From NCBI GenBank assembly GCA_014773175.1, contig VXCM01000950.1:1-64000 (forward strand): 64,000 bases of DNA, given 5' to 3'. The DNA comes from Lucifuga dentata. Its lineage: Eukaryota; Chordata; Actinopteri; Ophidiiformes; Bythitidae. Positions 42,534 through 55,471 of this stretch are shown piece after piece. Under the pieces are notes generated by a model. The model did not search any database. It had not been told where the DNA came from and was given only the letters and a program-made list of their open reading frames with translations. The translations under genes and the position numbers were made by a program. How positions within the stretch are numbered: the first letter of the stretch is position 1; each line of letters opens with the position of its first letter.

Positions 42534-45500
42534 CTCGGCTGGTGGGTTTAGAGCTAATTTGTAGGTGTGAGGTTTAACTGAGCCTATTGTGCTGCCAGCT
42601 GCAGTGTGAGAGCCCAGCATAGAGCCGCTTCTGTTGGAGAGCTGGGAATGAAAGATCTGCTTTATACCATGGACAGGACTTCCTCTGGGAGGGAGAGTGC
42701 ACGTATTTATGTGTGTGTATGCATTCAGTGGAGACAGGTCATGTGATTGCAGTGTATGTATGTGTATGTGTCCCGTGACTTCAGCATTCGACCCAGAAGA
42801 AGGAAACAGCTGGGATGTAAACTTCTTTTGACGTTTTAGGCATTTAGATGGTGTTTATCTTGAGCCACTTTAATAAGTCAGCATTTAAAGTCACTTTCTT
42901 AATATTGTATTATTTCACAGGGATGTAAAGACATGTGTCACGGAGGCCCAAAGATTGCAGGCTTTCATTCTAAAGGCTGCTTTATGCTTAACATCCAAAA
43001 CGCCCAACTGCGGAGGCCGCTGTGAGGGTCACTCGCGAGGTTGTGCAACACTCGATGTAGACGCCATCCGCTTAATTTAAATGCAACTTCGCTGACGATT
43101 GGCCAAGCGAGGAGGTGCAATGGAAGAAGGGGAGAGAGAGGGACAGAAAAACAAATGGCGAAAAACTCTGACAAGCGACTGGCAGGGGAGGTGAGGAAGT
43201 ACCAGCAGCTCCATGATTCTTCCATGAGGGATTATAAAAATTACTAAATGGCTGCCAATTCCTGCTAAAAGGTAGCATGCATGAAGAATAAAATCTATGC
43301 AACATATGTGAAGATATGTGAAGGCTAGAAAGAAGCCCAAACACAGAATTGGGGATCCTGGAGGAGCCACAAGAGTCCTGGCGTTGAAGTGTGTGGCCTT
43401 CATATGCAGTCCTCATGTGCAGTTGTCACAAAAACGCTAGATCCATGAATGCCAGGTCCGCATCAGCATTGTGTCCATGCTTAGCATGCACCATGCATAA
43501 CCCAGCAGCTCATTTCATTTTTTTTTTTTTTTTTNTTTTTTTTTTTTTTTTAGTTTAAAGATTTTTATTGATTGAAGATCAGTCCCTCTTAGCAGCAGCC
43601 TTCCTCATGGCAGCCAGCACGTTGCTCCTCTCTCTTTCTCTTGGCCCGAATTTGAGTACCAATCCTTCTCTTTATGAACTTGAGGGCTCTTATCCTTGGA
43701 CACCTTCAGCAGCTCCATGGCTCATCTCTCATAAGTAGCAAAACCACAAACTTCACGGATCATGTCCTGGACAAACTTGCTATGTTTGGTCAGACTTGCT
43801 CTGTTTGGGTGCCGTTACGTATTTGGTGACCGGATGGCCGTTGTTCAGGCCGACAGGGTAGCGGATAGCTATGTCTGCTGTATTTAATGGCAGTCAAACT
43901 GGCCAGCAGCTCACTTCACTGATAAGTCCATCCTTTCTGTTTGAAGTTGCTAATCAATGAAATCAGTTGCTGTAGTTGCTGGTTGGAATAAAGGCCGGCA
44001 GACTCTGGCACATTTATCTGTCCCTGTCTGTACTGTAGTGCTATGGATGTAACCCTTACCACTATGTGCTCCCAGGGAATTGATATTCTCTCCACTGTAC
44101 TTTTTCTCATTGTTTACAACAAAAAGGACAGAGGGTTCACATTACCATGAGGATGTTTCAAGTGCTCAACACAGCAGAAACTGAGAAATACAAGTATTTC
44201 AACTTTAACCAAAGGTTGCCTTGCCTCAAACAGACTTTCAACAGCAGCAGCAGAGTGACAGCAGAGGCCACGGCTTCTGCTTCTCAGAGCAGCAGTGCAG
44301 AGCTGCTGGCTTAAAAAGATGCTTACTGGATGCTTGGTTCTGTATCTCAGCCTCGAGGTGCTGATAAGTAACACGCCAAGCAATGACTGAAAAAAACCCA
44401 GCCAGTTCATGTGTAATATTTCAAAAGAAGCTGCAGGGACAAACAAAAGAAATTCTTGCCTTTCATTTTTCTAAAATATAACTAATGAACAAAGGTTTCA
44501 CCGCTAAAATCAAAGAAAATGCATCTCCCACTTTTTACATTTATTGATTGATTATTTTGCAGGCTGGTTCTAGAGCACAACTGACACTGAATTTTTTCGG
44601 TTAATATCGGTGTTGATATGTAAAAAAAAATTCTGAAAACGATTCCAAATGTTGTTTTGATGTTTTGATATTTTGATTGTTTTGTTTCCAAACATTTGTG
44701 AAAAACATGTACTATGGTACTGTGACTGGATTATAAATAAAAACATACACATAAAACTTAAGCATTAAGAAAACATACTTAACACACTCAATCTGCTGCA
44801 TATTTGTTGTGTATATTTGCCAATATATATACCATTACTAATACAGTATGTCTGTGATAAGCTAATATTGTCCGATAATATCAGAAAGCTGATCCATTAG
44901 CTGTAGTTGCTTCTCCATGGTTCACATTCATGCAGGAACACACAGTTCCAACTAAGAGCTAACAAGTACAACCACAGACACTTTTGGTGTCGCTGCGTGT
45001 TAAAAAGCACCTCAACATTGCAATGTATGCATTCCTGAAGGCATTTTTGTATGTATGGTTATTTTAATGTCAAACAAACTTGTTTTCTCAGAAGAGTTGT
45101 TAATGTGCTGCTGAAGAGAAACAGAAATGAGCGAGTTTGCTTTTGCCACACAGAGACGGAGGCATTTGAACTAACACCCCCCCCCCCCCCCNCCCCCCCC
45201 CCCCCCGCCTTGACACGGAACTATTTATCAGTCAAGTGCCTTCAAGTGCACCTCAGAATTTATTTATTGATTTTAGGAAAGAAGTCTGTGATTCTCATTT
45301 ACTTTATGCATTTCTTATTCACTCAGTTTCCCCAGAATCTAAACAGCGAGGGTCTACTTTGCCTGAATTGGAGGTGACACTTTCCCTNCCCCCCTCCCCG
45401 CTGAAAAAAGAGGAAATCCACCGGCAACAGATCATACCTTTCTGAAGATGCTGTCATATCCCGGCTCAGCGCTGAGGAAGCTTTCTGTGTCGCTGCCAGA

Positions 45501-47748
45501 GTCTCTGTGAGCTGTAGAGTGATGACTGGTGCCACTAGTTCTGCTACTAGACAACGCGGGAGACTTTGAGGATCCTGAAACACATACAAAAAATAATTAT
45601 AGCAGCTTTACAACCCAGTGTGAACTAGAAAACACAAACTATTAAAAGGCAAAAACATATATCTACGCACTGAGAAATGCTACTAAAAGCTATGCTATGA
45701 TTAATGTTGTATTCCTGATAACAGGAATTGCTGGTATGCTGAACAACACCGTGTTTCCAAGATAACACATTTCTGTTCTCTCCTGTACAACACAAGCAGA
45801 GCTATTAGACATTGTTGAAAAACTTTCTGGGAATTTGAAGAGGTGTGAAAAGTGGTTAAAGACCTGGTGGATCAATGGCCGACTGTCTTGACTAAATGAG
45901 TCTGAGCTGAACTGCAAAGGCAAACGGCAGGAGCAACTTTGTTTAAAAGGTCTGAGGGCAGAGCTAAAGTTAAGAGCTCACATAAACAAAAATTGCAACT
46001 GTAAATACGATTAAATGTTACATGGTGCCGCAATACTGTTTTCATGACAGAACAGTATCTCACGCCGTTATTCGGCCTGGGGAGAGTAGCATTTACACAG
46101 ACTTTCTGCAGTACTTTGTATTAGCTAATAAGTCACAAGAAACCTTTGCTGCAGCTATCAGCAGGCTGATCAGTTGAAATTATAGATGCCATCCTTCAAC
46201 CAAACAGTGTTAAGCTTGCCAAACGTTAGCCATGATGAGATGTTCTTGACCAAGGCACAACATCCCTACCTGATCATAGCCTCCAATATGATATTTAATA
46301 TTATCGTGACATAAAAGCCACTTTAAATCAGGTTTCCTGCAGGAAACCGCAAACTGCAACCCCAAATTCCTACTTCTCATCAATGCCCCATTGCTCTTTA
46401 ACCATACGAGGAATTTAAGGACAACTAGCAACAACCCACCAGTTTGGAGTGTACACCCATAATTTAAGAAGTGCTTTTTTTTGTAAGCCTCCTCATTACA
46501 GTAGAAATAATCCACCACCAAGTCTCACTGCAACACTGCACAGTGCAAAGCTGCAGCCTATTGTACATGTAAGGACATGTACAGATAAAATTCCAGGCCA
46601 AAATAAAAGAGGAAGATTGTACCCAACCAGCTACATTAAGCAGGGATTATTTTAGCCAGCCGCCAAGAACAACTGGATGAGCTCATCCACCACGTTTGCC
46701 ATTTTGCATCATTTCTGATGTCTATTTCTGCTGGAAAAACGGAAGTTAAGCTTTATCCTTTGGGAACATTTTTCATTCCCTGCGCTCATGTGACAAAGAG
46801 GAAGTTTTCTTTGTGTGTATGTGTGTGTGCGGGGAGGATGGGGGACACACATACATGCATGTGTTGATCCCCACAGAAGTTGAATTCTGTGAACTATTTG
46901 ATTCCAGCTGAGATTTCCTATAATAAAAAAAAAACAAAACAAAACAAAAAAAAAAAAAANAAAAAAAAAAAAACACGAAGCTGCAAAATGAAAGTAGCAC
47001 ATGCAGCTGATCTGTGGCTATAGACTATAGATACAGATTCTTGTTGAAACACGTAGCTGCAGGGGCTGCACATGCAGCAACGTCAGCTGTTGCTGTGAGG
47101 TAGAGACCGTGGGAGTGGTCGGTGACAGAGCCAGTCATTACAGCATGCCTTTACACTACAGTAACAAGCTAGCAAAAGGGGGCAAAATCACAGGTTTCCT
47201 GGAACTACTGACCACTCACTCACACACACACACACACACACACACAAACATACACAGTTGTAAAAATGTGTAGGCTGTCAAGTTGGTCTTCCTCAAGATC
47301 ATTTTGACCTCAAAATCAGCTTGACCTAAAGAACCCAGAAGGGATCAAGAATCTATTATTGCAGCTCCAGTGTGGTCAGCATCACAAAAGCTGTCTTGTT
47401 AGTGCAGAACTGAATATAATTCATTAACCCTCAACCGTTTCTCATCTTGTCATCATGATTCTGAACATTTCCATTCCAAACAAATGTTGAGCATCTGATT
47501 TCATTAATTAGAACATCCTTACCCTGAGAGGATGATCTAATCGGTAAAAATCAGCTGTTGGAATATTTGCCTGGAATGAACATCTGTAGAATCTAGAATC
47601 CCTTTTACACGGATTTAAGAACTGGGACACGATTTTCTACGTGTAGAACTTGAAACAGCTTGATTAATTTTGTAGTCATATCTGTTGTATCCTGAAGCAT
47701 TTGAGACCCTATTTGAGAAAGTAATGTTGATATGATTGCAATCAACAA

Positions 47749-47793
<45 letters not shown>

Positions 47794-48184
47794 CACTCTT
47801 ATTTCATGACATGACAACATCAAAAGTTCCCATTCCATATTCACGATGGACAAAACTGCACTCCAAACAGACACCAACTTACACTGACCTTTGACCCCTA
47901 GCAGAGCTTGACCTTGACCAAGGTGGTTTGGTAGTTGACCCAAATATATTGACATTTAACCTTCTCGCTTTGATGGTTATGCCTCATATTTCCAGGGTCC
48001 CCAGCCCAAGAGAGTAACTGTAAGCTGCTCTAGAAGGAAACTGTCAGGCAAATATCTAACGGCAGGAGGTGAAAGAAGTGAATGCTGGGAGTTTGCTGAG
48101 ACTCCTCCTCCTCCTCCTCACACCTGTCCACCAAAACTAGCAGGGGACTGTGAGCTTTGACAGCTGTCTTCCTCTCTCTTTGAA

Positions 48185-48221
<37 letters not shown>

Positions 48222-48246
48222 NCAGCTGTCTTCCTCTCTCTTTGAA

Positions 48247-48283
<37 letters not shown>

Positions 48284-51200
48284 CAGATGCTGAAAAAGCA
48301 CAGAGAACAGGTGTAAAATCCTGATAAGTCAGTGGGTGGTTGAGGTTATTGGGTGGATGGGGATCAGCCCACACTTGTAGAATTCACTTTACATTTATTA
48401 AAAAGGTTTAATTCATTCATCTGACCTTCATCTAAAGAGAATCCTGATGGGATCAACTGCAGAATAAGCCTCAATTCTAGATTGCCAACATTGCAAGCAG
48501 GTCAAAGTCCACAGCACAGGGATGGAGTATACAGGAAATAAATCACCACTGTGATGTAAAAACTAGTTGGATAGTGGTATTCACATTCTGTTTTAAAATA
48601 AAAGATTAAGTGACCATACAGATGTTCAAGCTCAATAAATATTATCCACATACAGGTTACTGGCAGCCATTTTTCAAAACATAAAACCTTGTTTTAGTTT
48701 TCCTGTTATTTTGACAAATCCCCTAATCCTTCAAAATCAGCGTTTCAGGTGACACACCCAACTTAAACTTCAATGTTTCAACAGCTAACACGTATATCTG
48801 AATGTAGAAAAGACAGTTGTTTTTAATTTCTTGATAAAAGTTGTCTTCTCATGGGACTATATTCTCTAGTGGAGACATACATTTTCTTCTGTGCAGCTCC
48901 GTGTTGCATCGGTTACATAGAGCCACTTTGACAAAAACTTTATGTTCACACTGATGGATTATTTTTCTCATCTCTACAAGTTGATGTTTTATAGTGTACT
49001 GAAATGAAAGGAAACTAATGACAGTATGGAAGGTAACAGTTCTAATATTTACCACTCCAGTAGTATGTTTTGGGAAATAGTTGTCAGTAACGATATAGAT
49101 AGTATTTATTGGGCTGCTCAAATATACAAAATCACCGGTGTGGTCCTTTAAATTACATTCAAAGTGTGTGAAAAACTGCGATTCCTCAATTAGGATATTT
49201 CAAATCCATAACATAAACTAGAGTTGGTATTAAAGCACTAACACAGGTTTTTTGAGGGGGATTTCTGTGACCAGATCTCCTGTAAATTTTTCTTACCTGA
49301 GAAATCACAAAAAATATTCTAAAAGTACATTAAATGAATTCTCACAGTAAGGTAAGAATATAACAATAACAGAGGAAAGCTGCCATGGCAGTGCTGCACC
49401 TATTCAGGTTAATCAAATTTTGAGTGCCATGTGAACAGCTACCATTGTGGTTGTTTGTGATAAGGTGGTTATTAAATATGTGCGGCAAAAATCAGAGAAG
49501 AAAAAAATATTCTGCTAGTTGAATCAAACCGAATAGAAAAAAAATGCAAGGTAAAATACGATCCAAATATATCATCCAGACTGAATAAAACTTATAAATA
49601 ATGGACATATTGTGTTTTCCCTGTCTCTTTTTTTGGCACATTTTCTATTGTTAATGGAGATAAATCATCTTTAAACCTGAAATGTTTTATAGTTCCCTTA
49701 CAAATAATTTTTTTTTTATTTCCTTTTATTTATAAGGCTATGTCTCAAATTAAATTAATTTGTTTCTTAAGATGATTTATGTAGCTAGGATGAAATTCAG
49801 CATTTTGCTGATTAAAAAATGACTTGACAGCAGCCAGTCAATCACTCTAAAAGCCTGGAACCCGCTGAGACTGACCACAGAAGATGCATGCTGAAAGCTG
49901 AACAAAACAAGGTGTGCAGCAGCTTTTTTAACACACTGCTACACACGCTGCTAACTCTGTTTTGCAAGGAAGTACAACTGTGCAATGTTCACGACAATCC
50001 CAGAAGAAAACCAACATTTCCATTGATCCAATTAGAAAGCAAAGAACAAAAACCTCTGACATATCGCCTCCAGTTTTTCACGAACACTCCCTGTGTGATC
50101 AGTTCCACACACACCTTTCAAAGAGGGTACACGGCACCAAACTGTAACTGAAGCCTTCACTTTGATTCATGTAAATACACCATTTTCTTTTGTTTTTTAG
50201 TTTTCTACAGTCTGTTATTTTGCTTTGAACCCAAGGCACACCCACTGTGTCTCCTCCTGTATAAATAAGGGTTAGTGAAATGAACTGAGCTGAACAAGGT
50301 GCAAACTTCGCTGGTCCATGATAAGTGTGTCATCACGCAACGTTGTAAACACTGCAAAGCAACAACATGAATCTAACAGTGACCAGCAGGCCCGGCTGTC
50401 TCTGAATCAGCACAGTGTCAACTGAGAAACCACAGCCAGCCGTACAAGTTACCAAACTGTGACTTCAAACAAAACAGAAATTAGGAATAATGCAGAATGC
50501 TGATCCAGAAAAGCAATACACACTACGCGTTCTACACATGCAAAGAAAGGTCCACGGCCTTTTACATACCAAACCAGAACCACAAGATGTTTCAGCCATT
50601 GCTCTGAGAGCTTGTCACCACACTGTGGTTTTGCACAAAATTTCGCCCCCTCGGTAAAAAGTTCCTTAGCTCATGTCTCTATTGCCTGCTGCTGCATATA
50701 GTACGTTTCACTTTTGACATCAGACAAAAAATATGCCAGAAAAACAAGCCAAAAAGGCATCAGCCACACAGACTGGGTTAAACATAGACTGATGAACGAC
50801 AAGCGGAACAGGGCTCTCATCCACGTCTCAACCCTAATGTCAAAAACGCACTTTTGCATATTTCTACATGATAATCCTGCTCTCTTCTCTTCCAGTAAAT
50901 GTCAAAATATTTCTGACGACTCATCTTTAACATGGGGCTTATTATAAATTTGATGATATAATGTGATTTGGGCTGACCAGCTAACCATCTTATGCAGCAA
51001 AACTGTGGAGTAGGCCGGAGCAGAGGAAGAGCGATGATCAGCAAAGATCAGAGGTGGGTGTTTAGATGTTTCCATGTCCCAAAGTGGCATGGTGCTTTAT
51101 GAGAAAATTCTAGAAAGTGCAGACAGTTTTCTATGGGCTGTTTAATAAATGTCGTTTTGAAGCTTGCTATACATATTACGTTTGCCTGTCGGAGAAAGCA

Positions 51201-51380
51201 AAGAATCACTGTGCTACTAAGTCAAACCCACTTTTGAGTCAAATCAAATCCCTCTGAAATACACCTTACAGAGGCTTTTACCACTGACTTTGCCACTGAC
51301 TTTTCCATCATATGAAGAGGGGGAGAGAGAGACAGAGTGAGTGAGTGAGTGAGAGAGAGAGAGACGGAGAGAGAGAGAGN

Positions 51381-51431
<51 letters not shown>

Positions 51432-53275
51432 TCCTCAAAGGAAGTGATGCTGACTTGCTCGAGCTGCTGCAGAGGAAATCCCGCCCTCCTACACCCTTCC
51501 ACCCTTCTTTTTCCTTCTTTTAGTCTTTCCCCCTTATCCCTTAAATTTATTCCATCCTTCTATCACTATTCCTTCTTTCAACCCCTTTTCTTTCTGTATT
51601 ACTTATCGTCATCCATTCCAGCTGTTTCCTCTCTTTCTCCCGTCTGACAGGCTGGTGTTTCATCTGTTTTCCACCACAGATAAAAGGCCGTTTGTTGCCA
51701 GCCTGATCCAGCTCATTGATCTGTTGATCTTTTTTATTGAGGCTGCTCTCTCTCTGCAGACAGACTCTTCTTATGGAGGTCAGATAATCATTCTGTCTCT
51801 TCTTGCTGTGGCTCTTGATCAGTGGCAGACAGATATCAGTGCCCTGCTTCACAAAATAGCTAGATTTTTCAAATGAATTGCTTATATTAGACAAATTTAA
51901 ACAGCCATTTATTGATATCTGCCAGGGTAACAGTGCAGCAAATAAATACAATAAAATAATGTGCATGACAATTTATGCTTATGTAAAGAAAAAGGTTTAC
52001 AGTGTGTCTGCACTTTAGCTTAATGTTTTAAAGGCCCTCTGACATGTTGCTGCAGTGCAGAAGATTTCTTCTGGGACAAAAATTTAAATTAAGGGTGAAA
52101 TGCTGATTACTTGGAATTTCTTGGCATTAAAACTGCCTCATAGTCCAAGACACTTAATACAAGCTTCATTCCAAAAATAACAGTATCTGACTGTAAAATC
52201 TTCTCATTTAAAGTTTTGTCTTGATGCTTTCAGATCCTTTAAACAACATCTTGTGGTCCCAATTTCCTCTTTTGGATTAAAATATATAAATTGGCAGGCA
52301 GACGCGTCTAAGCTGCTTTTTCATTACCGAATTCAATAAGAGAAAACTGCTGTCCAAAGCTCACATGATTCAAGTGTCAGTAACACTTCAAAACACAATC
52401 CTTTCAACCAGACAGACTGGAAAGACAACCAACCCAACTGCCAAGTTCCCATCACTTCATCCAAATTGGCTCCGCAAGACAAAGGATTTAACATCTTCCA
52501 GATTTAAGAGCGATCCAGAAATGACAAACATTAATAGGTTTGTCCCGAAAGGGAAAATAACTTTATGATGCAGTATAGAACAAGAATATATAAATCATCA
52601 TAAATAAGATAAAAAAGCTCAGAAACATTCACTTGTGACACAAAACAGACACAGAACGAAACTGATTTAACTTTTAAGTGTGACACTGTGGAAGAGAAAC
52701 AAAATTAAAAAACAAGTACATGTTTCCATTTCCTGAATCATGTAAAAAAAATAACTGTTTGATCATATGCTGACCAGCCGCCCATCCTGGCTAGCCATTT
52801 AAGATCACGAGTGGCTGGAGAGGTGAGCCTTACCTGTGTGCTGAGTGTTGCTGGGCTGATGGTAAAACACGTCCTTGTCTCGGTGGATCTACAGAGAAAC
52901 AGGAAGACACTGAATCAGCCTCAGCTACATATGATTTGTCACCCAGAGTGAATTCATGGTATATAGAGCAGCGTGGCGGATAGGAAGTGTTCCTCTGTGC
53001 ACAGGATGGGAGGCAACAATCTGACCCTCTTTATAACTGCAGGCTCAGAGTGTGAATCCCACTTATTAGCTACGCTGAGCCTCCATCTCCAAAAGCAACT
53101 GTTTGGAAAGATCTGCTGTAGCTTTGGTCTGTTTTCAGCTTTCAGATCTCAGAGTCACACTGACACTCGCAAACTCACACACACGCACACACAGTCTGTC
53201 AGAGATCTGTGGTTGGCTGTAAACACACAATGCTGAGGCTCTGCTTCCTCTGTGGTCTGAATGTCTATACAACAG

Positions 53276-53325
<50 letters not shown>

Positions 53326-55006
53326 NGAGAAAGCGAGCAAGCGAGAGACAGAGAGCTGGTTATAGTGTCAAAAGCCCCCCCCCGCAGGCAACACAAAGGC
53401 TTCAACAGTTTGGCCGAAGCTGTGTGGAGCTGACTGACAGCTCTGAATGTGAGGCTAACAGAGACTCAGGGAAGTTTATTATGTTTTAATGAACTCCATC
53501 AAGATGTAGATAAAGATGATGAGCTCTGACTTTGAATGTGGCACTAAAACAGATTAACGGTGCGCTAACAAACAGACTGCAAAAGAAGGAAGCTGGAAAG
53601 GGTCTGCTGTTTGAGAACGTGGCTGCACCTCGAGTCAACTGAGCTAAAGCTGCCGTGGAACTAATGAGTGTCTTTTGCTCAGTTCAGGAACTCAGGACCC
53701 ATTTTTGGTACAGGAACTATATTCTCTGAACCATTTTTAAGCTCCTACTCCAGCTACTCCTCAAGGCTTCAGGAACTGCTGGGTGAAACTTGTAAGAGTG
53801 TATATTGCTGATCGGAGAAACACAAGCTCCTTCCATCCTAAATAGGTGGACAACGGCCATTTAAATATGCATTTGGCTTCTTTTTGTACATAAGGAAACA
53901 GCAACAATGAGGTTTCAGGACTTCTAAGAAGATGTAAAGCAACACAAAACTGCAGACTGATGAGGAGGTGCCAGCTCTTCTATCTATTTATACAGATGAG
54001 GAGATCCAGAGAGACTTTACTCATTACACCAAGCATCCATCCATCCATCCATTTTCTACACACGTTTGTCCTGTTAAGGGTCACTGGTAGTTCTGCATCA
54101 GTTAGCCCCTAATTTACTTCCCAACTTTAGATCAAAAAGCACCTATGGAGTGAAGCTGCTACTTTCGCTCAAATGTTTTCTTCCTTCCTACCTTCTATTT
54201 TCATATCTTTCATGGTTCCTTTCATCCATAGTCCTTCCTATTCAGCTCCCTCTTCAAATTAAGCCTGGCTGTTGAGATCAGCAGGCTTTAGCATCACACT
54301 TAAAACTAAACAGTTTGAGACTTGTCCAAAGAAACTTCCAGACAGTACAGATCACTGATCTAAAGGCCACGACAGCCTTTCATCTGACAGCAGAATAAGA
54401 GGAACAGAACACTGAAGGCAAATAAAGGGCAATGGAAAAACAAACAAAACCATTAACATTTAAAGTCTAAATATGAGGTTCCTCCATCATACTGAGTTTC
54501 AATCAGACAGCAGCGTTTTGTTGAGTGGGTGTGGACGCTCTGCTTCTTTAACATAGTGAACCTTGTTTCCATGACACTTGTGTGTTCTCAAATCGAACAC
54601 CAAAGCACAGATATTAGCAAGAGGTTTCACTGAGCCATAAGTGAATGTATATAAATGAGAAAAGGAAGCAAAGCAGTTCAAGACGGGAAACTGTGCAGTA
54701 AAACCGAGACTTCTCAAAATAAAAAACAGAAAAGCTAAACCCTGAGCACACTGCAGCCATTGCAAAAATGGAGAACAGAGACAAAAAGACAAGGAAAAAA
54801 AAAAACAATCAAAGATAGAAGCTAGAAAAAGATGAGTGGGTCCCAACCGGCAAGGTCAAACCTCCCAGAATGCTTTGTGGCTGGGTGGGTGAGAGGGCTG
54901 AGCACAGTTTTCAAGCAATTAACTCTCAACTGTCAGAGAGCAGTCTATTGACAAGCCTGCTGAGATCCAGACAGAAACACTGAGCTCTGTTGTCCAGGCC
55001 TGGGAG

Positions 55007-55072
<66 letters not shown>

Positions 55073-55432
55073 NTGTGTGTGTGTGTGTCAAAGTAACCCA
55101 TGTGACCATACACTTTCACATTACTAAAAAATCAGTGACACACATACACGCAAACTGTCACCATGAATACGCACTTACGTCAGTCAACGTTGTTGTATGC
55201 ATGCAGACACATTGCAACTGCTTGCTTATTCTAATTTTTAAAAATATAAACACACACACACACACACACCAAGCTTCGCATGCACACACAAAAAACAACA
55301 CACACACATGCATGCACAGACAGCACACACAGGCTTTTCTTTTCTCACAGCTGCGTTCAGATATCAAACAGAGCCCACTGAGAGAGAACAAACACGTTGA
55401 CGAGGAAAGATTAGCTGGTCACAGAGGGCGCC

Positions 55433-55471
<39 letters not shown>

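Noticed and set aside
51655..51876. 73-codon plus-strand ORF with a hydrophobic middle
   Set aside because: A membrane-like stretch arises from T-rich sequence next to the GA repeat. There is no family resemblance and no neighbouring exons.
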